From NCBI RefSeq assembly GCF_902726565.1, contig NZ_CACVAF010000009.1, positions 105,971 to 169,970 on the forward strand: DNA of 64,000 nucleotides, given 5' to 3'. This document shows, piece by piece, positions 29,127 through 40,808 of this stretch (within the stretch, counting starts at the first letter, position 1; each line of letters begins with the position of its first letter). Made by a program: the position numbers and the translations under genes. The notes under the pieces were generated by a model that made no database searches, was not told the origin of the DNA, and saw only the letters and a list, made by a program, of their open reading frames with translations. This stretch comes from Yersinia vastinensis. GTDB lineage: Bacteria > Pseudomonadota > Gammaproteobacteria > Enterobacterales > Enterobacteriaceae.

Positions 29127-30764
29127 TTACATCTCCTGACGGGTCGGGGTGAATGGCAGAGCGGTATGCGTTTCTGCGTCGGAATGGATAGATTGCGTTG
29201 GGGAAATATTTTGCGGAGATGACAAGAATTCCCACGGCAAAATAAAAGGCTGGCGCACTGGGGCGCGACTGTCGTCATGGAGGACAATTTGCGCCGCATC
29301 AGTCAGTAAGCGAGTCACTGGCGAGGGAATATGGACACCTAGCAGCAACATAAGCAGCAATAAAATAGCCATCGGGGCGGTAGTCAGAATGCCCAGCTCA
29401 CCTTTACTGACGGCAGCGGGTGGCGTGCCTAGAACGGTGCTGGCAACCATGCGCACCAAACCTGCTAGCACCAGCGTTAGCAGCAATAGCAGCACGATCA
29501 CTAGCCAAATATGCCCGGCTTTAATTGCGGCGGCCACCACCATAAACTCACTGATAAACACGTTAAAAGGTGGCATTCCCGCCAGCGCCAATGCACCACC
29601 GGCCAGCATGACTGCCGTGAGTGGGGCTACCCGGATAATGCCTTTAATTGCGCCCATATCCCGTGTGCCATATTTCAACAGCACGTTACCGGAGCCGCAG
29701 AACAGTAAAGTTTTCGCCAAACTGTGATTAAGGGTATGGAAAAGAGCGGCCAATACTCCCAGCGGCCCACCAATTCCGAGCGCCACCGCGATTAAACCCA
29801 TGTTTTCGACACTGGAGTAGGCCAGTAAGCGCTTCATATCGCGCTGCGCCAGAATAAAGAATGCGGAGACGGCAACGGACATCATGCCAAATACCAACAA
29901 CAGCATTTGCGGGAAATACGGCCCGATCGCGGCACTGATAATGATGTAATAGCGGATTATCACTAACAGCGCGCAATTCAATAATACGGCCGACAATAAC
30001 GCGCTAGTGGGACTTGGCGCTTCGCTGTGGGCATCCGGTAGCCATGAATGCATTGGGAACAGGCCAGTTTTGGTGCCAAAACCAATCAGAATAAAGACAA
30101 AGGCCAGATGCATCAGGCTAGGATCCAGTTCTTTGGCGTGTTCAGCCACCACAGTCCAGAAAATGGCACTGCCCGGATCCACCAGCACATTGGCGGCATT
30201 GGCATACACCAACACCGTGCCATATAGCCCGAAAGCCACACCAACAGTACAAATAATAATGTACTTCCAAGCCGCTTCCAGTGACGAGCGTTGACCATAT
30301 AAACCGACCAAAAAGGCGGAGCTGAGGGTGGTGGCCTCGATGCCGACCCACATCAAAATCAGGTTATTACTGGTGACGACCAGTAACATGGTGAATAAAA
30401 ATAGATGGAAAAAACCATAATAGTTACACAGCGTGCTAACGGTTATTTCACCATTATTCACTTCATGGCGCATGTAGCCGAGGGAATAGAGGCCGGTGAT
30501 AAAGCCAATGACCCCGAGAATGGCGAGGAACAGGGCGCTGAGACTGTCGATATGCAGCCAGTGGTGGGCGGCCAGAATCTCCCCACCCAGCGCGACCCGA
30601 CAGACTACCGTCAACGCCACTACCAGCAGTAAAGTGATACCGGTGAAATGCACCCAAGTGGTCGCCATTCGTGCCGCGCCCCCCAAGAACCGGCAAGCAA
30701 ATGCCAACAGCGAGGCTATCAGAGGTATCATTAACAGTAACAACAGCAGGTCAGTATGACTCAT
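29127..30764 (-). CDS. hyfF: hydrogenase-4 membrane subunit HyfF (antiporter-like)
   Basis: NuoN/MrpD-type integral membrane subunit of 545 residues with about 14 hydrophobic segments. The family's [14 protein letters not shown] and [21 protein letters not shown] motifs carry the conserved Glu and Lys/His residues of ion-translocating subunits. Together with HyfB and HyfD it gives the hydrogenase-4 complex three antiporter-like subunits, against one in hydrogenase-3, which is the basis for proposing proton pumping by FHL-2. Confidence 0.92.
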   Translation of the reverse strand: MSHTDLLLLLLMIPLIASLLAFACRFLGGAARMATTWVHFTGITLLLVVALTVVCRVALGGEILAAHHWLHIDSLSALFLAILGVIGFITGLYSLGYMRHEVNNGEITVSTLCNYYGFFHLFLFTMLLVVTSNNLILMWVGIEATTLSSAFLVGLYGQRSSLEAAWKYIIICTVGVAFGLYGTVLVYANAANVLVDPGSAIFWTVVAEHAKELDPSLMHLAFVFILIGFGTKTGLFPMHSWLPDAHSEAPSPTSALLSAVLLNCALLVIIRYYIIISAAIGPYFPQMLLLVFGMMSVAVSAFFILAQRDMKRLLAYSSVENMGLIAVALGIGGPLGVLAALFHTLNHSLAKTLLFCGSGNVLLKYGTRDMGAIKGIIRVAPLTAVMLAGGALALAGMPPFNVFISEFMVVAAAIKAGHIWLVIVLLLLLTLVLAGLVRMVASTVLGTPPAAVSKGELGILTTAPMAILLLLMLLLGVHIPSPVTRLLTDAAQIVLHDDSRAPVRQPFILPWEFLSSPQNISPTQSIHSDAETHTALPFTPTRQEM

Positions 30765-30768
30765 TTCA

Positions 30769-31434
30769 TTACCCCTTTAGCGCCGTCAGTTGTTTAACAT
30801 CCAGCGTGTGCAATGTGCGGTAAATCTTGCGCGCCATTAGCGTCATCACCACCACTGCGAAAATGGCATCGGTAGCAATGCCAATCTCTACCAACTCTGG
30901 CGCGCGGAAGGCCAACAGCGCCAACATCAAGTGCGCACCATTTTCCATCAGGCAGTAGCCGAAAATGTTTTTTAGAATATTGCGCTGGGTGACGATACAT
31001 AGCAGGCCAATCAGGAAATGCCCAAGCGAGACGGCTAATGCAGGCTTCAGTGCACTGACCATCGGCAACTGCACTGGCTCGACCACGAAGTAGCTCAGTA
31101 AGATAATGATGGCGGCAATAAAAATAAGGGAGGCGGTTCCAATGACACCGCCGTTGGCTTTCGGGTCTTCCATCTGACGAAATGCGCGATACATAATCCA
31201 CGGCACCAGCACCACCTTGGTGATAAAGGCGGTTAACGACCACAGATACAGTTCATGAGCGTGCAGCGTTTCTGCCAATACCAAGAAAATCAGCACCAGT
31301 ACCAACGACTGCAAGGCATAAAACAGCGCCGAAGTGGCAGGTTTCTTTACGAGGATGACCAGCAGAGAGGTAATTATCAGCAGCCCTGCAAGATTGTTGA
31401 CGACCATCGTGTTGACAAAAAGTGTTCCGGTCAT
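30769..31434 (-). CDS. hyfE: hydrogenase-4 membrane subunit HyfE
   Basis: A 221-residue integral membrane protein with about seven segments, NuoK-like in its second half. Conserved features include [10 protein letters not shown] near 161-170, where a buried Glu is expected in the ion path. It lies 4 bp before hyfF. E. coli HyfE is about the same length (216). Confidence 0.9.
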   Translation of the reverse strand: MTGTLFVNTMVVNNLAGLLIITSLLVILVKKPATSALFYALQSLVLVLIFLVLAETLHAHELYLWSLTAFITKVVLVPWIMYRAFRQMEDPKANGGVIGTASLIFIAAIIILLSYFVVEPVQLPMVSALKPALAVSLGHFLIGLLCIVTQRNILKNIFGYCLMENGAHLMLALLAFRAPELVEIGIATDAIFAVVVMTLMARKIYRTLHTLDVKQLTALKG

Positions 31435-31445
31435 TTTTTACTCCC

Positions 31446-32915
31446 TTATCCGAGCCAAGCGACGGCAATAAAGCTTGAGCACACTGACATAATCACCAGT
31501 ACGACCAGCACCCCCTGTATAGCCAATGGCAGGGGTTTAGCGCTGGCAACCTCTTCTGATGGTTTACCGGGCACGGTTTGTCCAAACCAGTACAGGAACC
31601 AGCCGAAGCTGGCGACTGACTCAATAAGTGCCAGCACCAGCAGTGGGATCAGCAGCCAATGTTCATGGGAAAGTGAAAAGCCAGCGGCAAAAATAGGGAA
31701 TTTACTAAAGAAGCCGTTGAATGGTGGCACCCCGGTAATCGCCAGTGCTGCAACACAGAATCCCACACCTAAGAGCGGCATTTTCCCCATGATCCCTTTG
31801 AGTTTGGGCAACATGCGGGTACCGCAGCTGTAGCTCAGAGCGCCAGCGACCAAGAAGAACAGACTCTTGGCGAAGGCGTGGTTGAAGATGTAGGCAATGC
31901 CGCCATCGAAGGCCAGCTGTGACCCATAGATTGCTAAAGAGAGTGCGAAGAAAATGTAGGACAACTGAGTGATGGTGGAGTAGGCCAATAGCCGCTTCAT
32001 GTCTTTTTGTGGCAGATACATAAAGAAACCATAAATCAGCGTGATAACGGCCATCACCATGCCCACAGTACCGATAATCTGTGGCACGTCACCGGCAGAA
32101 TAAATGGCGCGAGCAAAGATATAGACGCCTACTTTCACCATCGACGCGGCATGTAGATAAGAGCTGACCGGTGTCGGTGCTTCCATTGCATCCGGCAACC
32201 AGATATGCAACGGCAACTGAGCTGATTTCCCCCAAGCGGCAAACAAAATGCCACCAAAGACGATGATTTTAGTGGTGTGATCCAGTTGTGCCAGTGCGGT
32301 GAGGGCGAAGGTGCCGGTATTGACCAGCAGCACCGCCGCGGCTAAGTACAGCCCGATGGCTGCTACATGGGTTACCAGCAAAGCTTTGAGTGCCGAACGT
32401 AGCGACTTCTGACTTTGGTAGTAGCCTATCAACCCCCACGAACAGCCACCGGTGATTTCGAAGAAGAATAACTGACCCAGCAGAGTGGAGGACAACACTA
32501 GCCCAGCCATTGCGCCGATGAAAACCAACAGTAATGCATAGTAGCGATTCGTGCCTTCATGTGGATGCTCGCGGTTACCCAGAGTGAGATAACCGGTGGA
32601 ATAAATGCTAACCAGCAAGCCAAGGAACACCACGGCGAAAGCAATCAAGGTACTGATGCGGTCGACAGTCAAACCGAACAGCGCCATATCACCGTAATGA
32701 ATCAGATCAAAAGTGATGTCTATCTTCCCGCCAGCTAAATAGATGTAGGCCAGCAACATTGTTCCGAGAGTGGCTAATAGCGCAAAGAAGATGCAAGACC
32801 ATTTCGCCATTTTCTGCGGTAAACAGGCCGTCAGGATGGCACCTGCAAACGGGAGCAATAGAGTGGCAAGGGCTGTGTTTGCAAGGACAGTATTCATAAG
32901 AGCCATGTTCTCCAT
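31446..32915 (-). CDS. hyfD: hydrogenase-4 membrane subunit HyfD (antiporter-like)
   Basis: NuoL/M/N-type membrane subunit of 489 residues. Family motifs: F-E-I-T-G-G-C-S-W near 150 (conserved Glu), W-G-K-S-A-Q-L-P with W-L-P-D-A-M-E-A-P-T-P-V-S near 226-248, and V-N/F-N-H-A-F-A-K-S-L-F-F near 345. The start at 32915 includes the M-E-N-x-A-L opening seen in E. coli HyfD plus a short insertion. Its role in ion movement is inferred from the complex I family. Confidence 0.92.
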   Translation of the reverse strand: MENMALMNTVLANTALATLLLPFAGAILTACLPQKMAKWSCIFFALLATLGTMLLAYIYLAGGKIDITFDLIHYGDMALFGLTVDRISTLIAFAVVFLGLLVSIYSTGYLTLGNREHPHEGTNRYYALLLVFIGAMAGLVLSSTLLGQLFFFEITGGCSWGLIGYYQSQKSLRSALKALLVTHVAAIGLYLAAAVLLVNTGTFALTALAQLDHTTKIIVFGGILFAAWGKSAQLPLHIWLPDAMEAPTPVSSYLHAASMVKVGVYIFARAIYSAGDVPQIIGTVGMVMAVITLIYGFFMYLPQKDMKRLLAYSTITQLSYIFFALSLAIYGSQLAFDGGIAYIFNHAFAKSLFFLVAGALSYSCGTRMLPKLKGIMGKMPLLGVGFCVAALAITGVPPFNGFFSKFPIFAAGFSLSHEHWLLIPLLVLALIESVASFGWFLYWFGQTVPGKPSEEVASAKPLPLAIQGVLVVLVIMSVCSSFIAVAWLG

Positions 32916-32933
32916 GATGGGGTTATTAGCTCC

Positions 32934-33887
32934 TTAAAGGCCAGTGAGATAGAAAACCAGAGATAAGGCAGCGACGCCAAACCCCAGCCAAGTGACACGG
33001 GAGGTCAACAGGAAGCGCCCGCGGGCGATACTGTTTTCCACCAAGGAGGCGAGGACAAATATCACCAGCAACTTGATAACACCGGCTACCAGCGCCCATA
33101 ACAGACCCGGCCCACTGAGCACGGCCAGTTTGCCAAAGGGGATAAACACACCAAGGAACAGTTGCGCCACCACCACCTGTTTTAGACTGATGCCCCATTT
33201 GACCAACCCCAGTGATGCGCCGGAATACTCAGTTAATGGTCCTTCTTGTAACTCTTGTTCTGCTTCGGCGACATCAAACGGGATTTTGCCCATCTCGATA
33301 AAAACGGCGAAACCGCAGGCGAGCAGCGCCAAAGCCGTGGCCGTCGGTGATTGCCAGTGCCCTTGAGACAGCACGGTGCTGATGGTGCCGATATTGGTGG
33401 ACCCTGCAATCAGCCCGACGACCAGCAGTGACAGAATTAATGTGGGTTCGACCAGTACGCCAAGAGTCAATTCTCGGCTGGCACCGATACCGGCGAAAAT
33501 ACTGCCGCTATCCAAACCTGCCAGAGAGAAAAAGAAACGGAACAGTGCGAAGAGATAGAGCAGAGCGATGAGGTCACCGGCCACGCCAAAGGGGGAGGCC
33601 AACGTGAAGACTGGCAGTGCCATGGCAATCAACAACATGCTGCCCAGCAACATATAGGGCATGAGGCGGAAGATAACGCCAGCATTAGCTGGAGCCACAT
33701 CTTGCCGTTTCAGCAGTTTGGCTAGGTCACGATACTCTTGCAAAATGCCCGGCCCACGACGGGAGTGCATTCTGGCCTTCACCATGCGCGAGACGCCCGA
33801 CATCAATGGCGCGAGCGCCAGCATGATCAGCGCCTGCCCGATGGCAAAGGCAATCATAGAGACCGCAGGCATATCAGTAGTTGGCAT
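32934..33887 (-). CDS. hyfC: hydrogenase-4 membrane subunit HyfC (NuoH-like)
   Basis: NuoH-type subunit of 317 residues and about eight helices that anchors the peripheral hydrogenase arm to the membrane. The S-R-R-G-P-G-I-L-Q-E-Y-R-D-L segment near 42-55 and the acidic loop G-K-I-P-F-D-V-A-E-A-E-Q-E-L near 200-213 are hallmarks. The gap to hyfB is 11 bp and to hyfD 18 bp. Confidence 0.93.
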   Translation of the reverse strand: MPTTDMPAVSMIAFAIGQALIMLALAPLMSGVSRMVKARMHSRRGPGILQEYRDLAKLLKRQDVAPANAGVIFRLMPYMLLGSMLLIAMALPVFTLASPFGVAGDLIALLYLFALFRFFFSLAGLDSGSIFAGIGASRELTLGVLVEPTLILSLLVVGLIAGSTNIGTISTVLSQGHWQSPTATALALLACGFAVFIEMGKIPFDVAEAEQELQEGPLTEYSGASLGLVKWGISLKQVVVAQLFLGVFIPFGKLAVLSGPGLLWALVAGVIKLLVIFVLASLVENSIARGRFLLTSRVTWLGFGVAALSLVFYLTGL

Positions 33888-33898
33888 TGCTTGTCTCC

Positions 33899-35926
33899 TT
33901 AAAGAGCCGCAACGATCAGCAGGATTACCAATGCGGCAACCACATACAGACAGTAGAGGCGGAAATCACCCTGTTGCAGCCATTGAATTCGTTGACTGAG
34001 CCATTGGATCAGGCGGATAAGTGGGGCCACAATTTTGTCGTCCCATACGGGTTCCACCCGGCCTGCGCTGCGCACTGAACTCTCCAGTACGCGCTGCATT
34101 ATTGGTGCGGGATCCAGTGTTTTGCGAATACGGTATAGTGGGGCAAACATCGCCCGCAATGGCTGGGTAAAGCCGCCAGCAGAAACTGTCATGGCCTGCT
34201 CGTATGCGTAACCACAGGCCCAAGGGTCTCCGCCATGACGAAATGCCAGACGGCTACCTCTGTAGAGGCTGACAACCAGCAAAATCACCAGTGGCAAGAT
34301 GAGTAAACCGCAGAAAATATAGAGGGTGGACAGCATCGCCTGAGAACTGTGTTGCGGGAACAAGAGCGCGCCTTGTGCCACCTGAAGGTGAGGCATCGGT
34401 TGAGTGGTTATCAGGCTGGAGGCGATACGGGCGATGACGGGAGCGACATGACTGGCCCCTATTCCTAATGCCAGACAGAGCAGCGCCAACAACAGCATGG
34501 CAGAGGTCATTGGCCAAGGAACTTCCCGTGCAAGGGCGGTTTTTTCTGTGCGCGGTAGGCCGCAGAAGCTGAGGCCGTAAACCTTAACAAAGCACATCGC
34601 GGCCAGTGCACCAGTGATGGCCAGCATCACAATAGCAATCGGCCCGGCGAGGCGAATAATGAAGCCGCCATCTTGGGTCATGGTAAACAGTGATTGATAG
34701 GTAAACCATTCACTGACAAAACCATTGAATGGCGGCAGGGCTGAAATTGCCATACATCCCACCAGAAAAGCCAGCGCGGTGTAAGGCATCATTCTGGCTA
34801 ATCCCCCCATCTTCTCCATATCTTTGGTATGGATGCGGTAAATAACGGCACCGGCCCCCAAGAAAAGTAGCCCCTTGAACACGGCGTGGTTCAGCAGATG
34901 ATAGAGCGCGCCAAGCAGGCCAAGAGCAGCTAGCACCGGCTGGTGGCTGGCGATACCTATCATGCCAACACCGACACCCATCAGAATAATGCCAATATTT
35001 TCAACAGTATGATAAGCCAGTAGGCGTTTGATATCGTGTTCGGCCAGCGCATATAACACCCCCAGTACAGAGGACACCGCACCAAAGCCCAGTACCATTA
35101 CCCCCCACCACAATTGGCTGGCGCCGAGTAAATCAATGCCTACTTTGATAATGCCGAAAATACCGATTTTAACCATGACACCAGACATCAGGGCAGAAGC
35201 ATGCGATGGGGCCGCTGGGTGAGCGCGGGGTAGCCAGCCGTGGAGTGGTAGCATCCCGGCTTTGGCACCAAAACCAAAAAAGGCTAATAAAAAGATAATT
35301 GAGGCCATGATTGGCTGCGGATTAGCCTGCCGGAAGGCATCAAATTCTAAACTGCCGCTTTGGCGATACAGCAAGAAGAAAGCAATCATAATCAGCACTG
35401 AACCAGCATGGGCAATCAGGAAGTAAAGCAAGCCAGCACTGATGGCATCATCGTCCTGATCGGAAATCACCAGGAAGTAAGAGGCCAGCGACATCATTTC
35501 GAAGAAAATAATAAAGTAGAACGCGTTGTCCACTACCACTAGTGCCACCATCGAGGCGATGAATAGGTTCATAAATACGCCCATCCCCCATGCCCCACGC
35601 CCTTTGTATTCCTGCACATAAGCCAGTGAATATATAGAGGTTATTACCACTAACAGTGAAATGACCATCAACATAAATGCCGCCAATGGGTCAAGACGCA
35701 AACTGAATGCCGCGAACGGGAATGGCCCCGCCGTGGCAAAAGTGACAACGTCGCCACCAAGCAGTGTTGGGGTGGCGGCGAGCAGACCGGCAGCGCCACC
35801 TAATAATGAGGCCAATCCGGCGGCATAGATTGCCAACGTTTCGCGGCGTGCCAGCAGTAGGGAGAACAGTGCGCCAGCCAGATAGAGCAGTAAGGAGAGC
35901 CACAATAGCTCCAGAGAGTTCATCAT
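33899..35926 (-). CDS. hyfB: hydrogenase-4 membrane subunit HyfB (NuoL-like)
   Basis: Largest membrane subunit, 675 residues, with about 16 hydrophobic segments. The F-E-M-M-S-L-A-S-Y-F-L-V motif near 141 and L-P-L-H-G-W-L-P-R-A-H-P-A-A-P-S-H-A-S-A near 224-243 carry the conserved Glu and Lys/Arg/His residues of antiporter-like subunits. Its ATG overlaps the hyfA stop codon (ATGA). Length equals E. coli HyfB (672) closely. Confidence 0.93.
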   Translation of the reverse strand: MMNSLELLWLSLLLYLAGALFSLLLARRETLAIYAAGLASLLGGAAGLLAATPTLLGGDVVTFATAGPFPFAAFSLRLDPLAAFMLMVISLLVVITSIYSLAYVQEYKGRGAWGMGVFMNLFIASMVALVVVDNAFYFIIFFEMMSLASYFLVISDQDDDAISAGLLYFLIAHAGSVLIMIAFFLLYRQSGSLEFDAFRQANPQPIMASIIFLLAFFGFGAKAGMLPLHGWLPRAHPAAPSHASALMSGVMVKIGIFGIIKVGIDLLGASQLWWGVMVLGFGAVSSVLGVLYALAEHDIKRLLAYHTVENIGIILMGVGVGMIGIASHQPVLAALGLLGALYHLLNHAVFKGLLFLGAGAVIYRIHTKDMEKMGGLARMMPYTALAFLVGCMAISALPPFNGFVSEWFTYQSLFTMTQDGGFIIRLAGPIAIVMLAITGALAAMCFVKVYGLSFCGLPRTEKTALAREVPWPMTSAMLLLALLCLALGIGASHVAPVIARIASSLITTQPMPHLQVAQGALLFPQHSSQAMLSTLYIFCGLLILPLVILLVVSLYRGSRLAFRHGGDPWACGYAYEQAMTVSAGGFTQPLRAMFAPLYRIRKTLDPAPIMQRVLESSVRSAGRVEPVWDDKIVAPLIRLIQWLSQRIQWLQQGDFRLYCLYVVAALVILLIVAAL

Positions 35927-36564
35927 CTTTTCTGCTCCTCGTGAGAGAGGGGGGCTGAAGTGTCTACGGCCATAAAGGGCAAGTCATTGGCAAACCCACC
36001 GGCGGCTGCCAGACGTTTAGCGCGATTCGCTTGTTCTATGCTGTGCTCATCAACCAGCATTAAGGCATTGGTTGGACAGACCCGCACACACTCCGGCCCT
36101 TGAGGTAGGAAGCTGCATAAATCACATTTCACCGCGACAATTCGCACGCCGGCATTCCAGGCAAGAAATGGGTTCATATTGGCCGGGCTGAAAGGAACAT
36201 CGGACAATTCAGTCATGGGAATAGAGTCAGGGAAGGTTTCTGGCACAGACAATGGTTTGCTGCCTGCAGGAGTAATCGCACCAAACGGGCAGGCAAGCCC
36301 GCAGAGCTTGCAGCCGATACAGGTAGTTTCATTCAATTCGACGGCATTATTCGTAAGGGTAATTGCATTGACCGGACAAACCCGCGCGCACCATGCATCC
36401 TCGCAGTGGCGACAGAGAATGGGGGAGGTCACCGTGGCATTACGCATGACGGTCAATCTGGGGTGTTGTTGTAAACCCTTGGCTTTATGCACTTGGCTGC
36501 ATGCAGCCATACAGGTATTGCATCCAATACAAAGCCTCGACTCCGCAATAACAAAGCGGTTCAT
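35923..36564 (-). CDS. hyfA: hydrogenase-4 ferredoxin subunit HyfA
   Basis: First gene of the hyf operon: a 213-residue iron-sulfur subunit with four clusters (C-I-G-C-N-T-C-M-A-A-C near 12-22, C-R-H-C with W-C-A-R-V-C-P near 55-68, C-I-G-C-K-L-C-G-L-A-C-P near 86-97, C-D-L-C with C-V-R-V-C-P near 148-164), resembling E. coli HyfA and HydN. I choose the ATG at 36564, eight bases after GGAGG. The in-frame ATG at 36630 is ruled out because the sigma-54 promoter at 36631-36646 would start transcription inside that longer frame. Confidence 0.92.
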   Translation of the reverse strand: MNRFVIAESRLCIGCNTCMAACSQVHKAKGLQQHPRLTVMRNATVTSPILCRHCEDAWCARVCPVNAITLTNNAVELNETTCIGCKLCGLACPFGAITPAGSKPLSVPETFPDSIPMTELSDVPFSPANMNPFLAWNAGVRIVAVKCDLCSFLPQGPECVRVCPTNALMLVDEHSIEQANRAKRLAAAGGFANDLPFMAVDTSAPLSHEEQKR

Positions 36565-36630
36565 AGCCATACCCTCCGGGACAAAAAACTGGTGACAGTC
36601 AGGCCAATAGAAATCATTTCTCAGCTCCAA

Positions 36631-36646
36631 AGCATATTCTGTGCCA
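36631..36646 (-). promoter_or_regulatory. sigma-54 promoter of the hyf operon
   Basis: Minus-strand TGGCACAGAATATGCT has GG and GC 10 bases apart and a perfect TGGCAC half. The predicted start is near 36620, about 55 bases before the hyfA ATG. Confidence 0.8.
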
Positions 36647-36712
36647 GTACGGCATGCGCGGAGGTAAAAGAGTCATGAAGGCCCACCCGCTGTGCGTTAG
36701 GAGTGTGGTAGA

Positions 36713-36725
36713 TAACGCGTTGAAA
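36713..36725 (-). promoter_or_regulatory. IHF-like site, hyf side
   Basis: Minus-strand TTTCAACGCGTTA differs from WATCAA-N4-TTR at one defined base. It lies between the candidate FhlA sites and the hyf sigma-54 promoter, where a DNA bend would help activator contact. Confidence 0.4.
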
Positions 36726-36763
36726 TTTAAAAGGCAGTAAAAACAGTGTGATTGCTGTGGCTA

Positions 36764-36818
36764 TGTGTCGACATTAGTGACGAAACGACTGTTTAGCGAT
36801 GACACTTCGACAGTGACG
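36764..36818. promoter_or_regulatory. candidate shared FhlA upstream activating region
   Basis: Several TGTCG/TGACA-type repeats in both directions (TGTCGACATTAGTGACG on plus; TGTCGAAGTGTCA on minus) lie midway between the hyf and hypA sigma-54 promoters. They resemble known FhlA targets. One activator region could serve both operons. Confidence 0.55.
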
Positions 36819-36867
36819 GTTTATCAGGTGAGTAGACTGTAAAATAAAGTTGGTTAATAACGTTATT

Positions 36868-36880
36868 TATCAATTAATTA
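36868..36880 (+). promoter_or_regulatory. IHF site, hypA side
   Basis: TATCAATTAATTA matches WATCAA-N4-TTR at every defined base. It lies between the FhlA-like region and the hypA sigma-54 promoter. The surroundings are AT-rich, which raises the chance-match rate. Confidence 0.5.
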
Positions 36881-36915
36881 AATTGAATTTCAGACAGGTA
36901 AAAACCACTGTATTG

Positions 36916-36933
36916 CTGGCATCTTCTTTGCAT
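36916..36933 (+). promoter_or_regulatory. sigma-54 promoter of hypA-hypC
   Basis: CTGGCATCTTCTTTGCAT has GG (36918-36919) and GC (36930-36931) separated by 10 bases, and a perfect TTTGCA half. It lies about 40 bp before the hypA ATG. Confidence 0.8.
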
Positions 36934-36970
36934 TACTTTTGCGAGGGATATCAACACAGGAAGCACAGTC

Positions 36971-37318
36971 ATGCATGAGATTACCTTGTGCCAAAACGCG
37001 ATTACCATGATGGAGCAGCAAGCCAGACTGCACGGTGCGCAGAAGATAACTGGGGTTTGGCTAGAAACCGGGGCATTTTCTTGTGTCGAGCCGCAAGCAT
37101 TAGCATTCTGTTTTGAATTGGTTTGCCGAGGCACCTTGGCGGAAGGTTGTGTTTTGCATTTAAGCCAACAGCCGTCACAGGTGTGGTGCCATGACTGCCA
37201 ACAGCATGTCAACTTACTCAGCAGTAAAGTGACACGCTGCCCATTGTGTGCCGGAAGTCATTTACAGATAGGAGCGGCAGATGACGGCGTGATGATCAAG
37301 CGGCTGGAGGTGGAATGA
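36971..37318 (+). CDS. hypA: hydrogenase nickel-incorporation protein HypA
   Basis: Nickel-binding metallochaperone acting with HypB to load Ni into the large subunit. The 115 residues start M-H-E, whose His and Glu form the nickel site in the family. A zinc site is formed by C-H-D-C near 74 and C-P-L-C near 91. It lies behind its own sigma-54 promoter, divergent from hyfA. Only hypC follows; hypB, hypD, hypE and hypF are not in this window. Confidence 0.92.
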   Translation: MHEITLCQNAITMMEQQARLHGAQKITGVWLETGAFSCVEPQALAFCFELVCRGTLAEGCVLHLSQQPSQVWCHDCQQHVNLLSSKVTRCPLCAGSHLQIGAADDGVMIKRLEVE

Positions 37319-37370
37319 ATTTATTTTTTGTGCTGATAAAACCCAGCACCGATTGGGTGGGAGTCGAACT

Positions 37371-37655
37371 ATGTGTATAGGCATTCCAGGGCAAATTGTC
37401 GCATTGGACGATGCTCAACTGGGGACTGCATGGGTGGATGTTTGTGGTGTGCGCCGTTCAGTGAACATTATGCTGGTGGCGGCGGATGAGCAGGCCAGCT
37501 TGGCATTAATTGGCCATTGGGTCTTGGTGCATGTGGGGTTTGCTATGAGCCGTTTGGATGAAGATGAGGCGCTGGAAACATTGCAACTCTTGCAGGAGAT
37601 GGGGGAGGTTGAGAATGATGTGCGGGCGTTTTTGGGGCAACGGGAAAGTCACTAA
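37371..37655 (+). CDS. hypC: hydrogenase maturation chaperone HypC
   Basis: Small chaperone that carries the Fe(CN)2CO unit with HypD and docks on the immature large subunit. From ATG 37371 it has 94 residues and begins M-C-I-G-I-P-G-Q, with the essential Cys at position 2. An in-frame ATG at 37353 would bury that Cys and is rejected. It has the A-W-V-D-V-C-G-V-R-R strand and the acidic L-D-E-D-E-A-L-E-T helix. It comes 52 bp after hypA and faces convergent sanA. Confidence 0.92.
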   Translation: MCIGIPGQIVALDDAQLGTAWVDVCGVRRSVNIMLVAADEQASLALIGHWVLVHVGFAMSRLDEDEALETLQLLQEMGEVENDVRAFLGQRESH

Positions 37656-37688
37656 TATTCCCGATGCACCCTAATGACAAAACTAAAG

Positions 37689-38450
<762 letters not shown>

Positions 38451-38517
38451 TCACAGTAGTATTTGCAAGGCTACTGTACCTGTCGTTGCCACGCAAGCCA
38501 TTCTACCCTTCGTCCTT

Positions 38518-38873
38518 GACGCCACAACGGTGTTCGCTGCGCTCACTTACCCGAATCACTTACTGATGTAAGCTCATCGGGATAAGTGCGCTGGCTGCCT
38601 TGTTGTAACGCCAATGACGTTGGGTGCCCCTTCGCTTTTGACGCCACAACGGTGTTCGCTGCGCTTACTTACCCGAATCACTTACTGATGTAAGCTCATC
38701 GGGATAAGTGCGCTGGCTGCCTTGTTGTAACGCCAATGACGTTGGGTGCCCCTTCGCTTTTGACGCCACAAAGGTGTTCGCTGCGCTTACTTACCCGAAT
38801 CACTTACTGATGTAAGCTCATCGGGATAAGTGCGCTGGCTGCCTTGTTGTAACGTCAATGACTTTAAGGCATT
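38518..38873 (-). repeat. three tandem 122-bp ERIC-like units
   Basis: Units begin at 38518, 38640 and 38762 (each GACGCCACAA...), an exact 122-bp period with only a few differences. The third is cut short near 38873. Each unit contains T-T-A-C-C-C-G-A-A-T-C-A-C, then T-G-A-T-G-T-A-A-G-C-T-C-A-T-C-G-G-G, the ERIC core palindrome. The rest of the 38427-38949 gap holds no gene. It is a tandem ERIC amplification, not a CRISPR. Confidence 0.82.
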
Positions 38874-38949
38874 TCTATTGTTCTATTACTGTTTGAAATA
38901 TTCACGAATAGATTAACCGGCCCGTATTTATGTACAGGCCGGTTAATAT

Positions 38950-40737
<1,788 letters not shown>

Positions 40738-40768
40738 TTAGCGGCAAAAGTGTGAGGCAGGGTGATAA

Positions 40769-40798
40769 TCGGGGTGAGTGATGTCACCCCGGTTTTGC
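40769..40798. terminator. GC-rich hairpin between cdd and maeA
   Basis: Arms GGGGTGA (40771-40777) and TCACCCC (40784-40790), extendable by one C-G pair, are followed on the plus strand by GGTTTTGC. It sits just after the cdd stop codon. The T-run is on the wrong strand for cdd, so termination is only tentative. Confidence 0.4.
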
Positions 40799-40808
40799 TG
40801 TTATTCCA

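Noticed and set aside
29126..29299. HyfG N-terminal extension of 58 residues
   Set aside because: It overlaps hyfF and has no family likeness; the GTG at 29125 has AGGAG at the right distance.
27341..36564. Respiratory complex I (nuo) operon
   Set aside because: Antiporter-like, NuoH-, NuoB- and NuoI-like subunits are present, but the large subunit keeps both CxxC nickel motifs and there is no NuoEFG set, so it is a [NiFe] hydrogenase-4.
36565..36630. Longer HyfA reading starting at 36630
   Set aside because: The sigma-54 promoter at 36631-36646 would start transcription inside it, and the ATG at 36564 has a proper ribosome site and the family N-terminus.
38518..38873. Regular repeats that could suggest a CRISPR array
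   Set aside because: The 122-bp units are contiguous with no unique spacers, and the unit contains the ERIC core palindrome; no cas gene is near.
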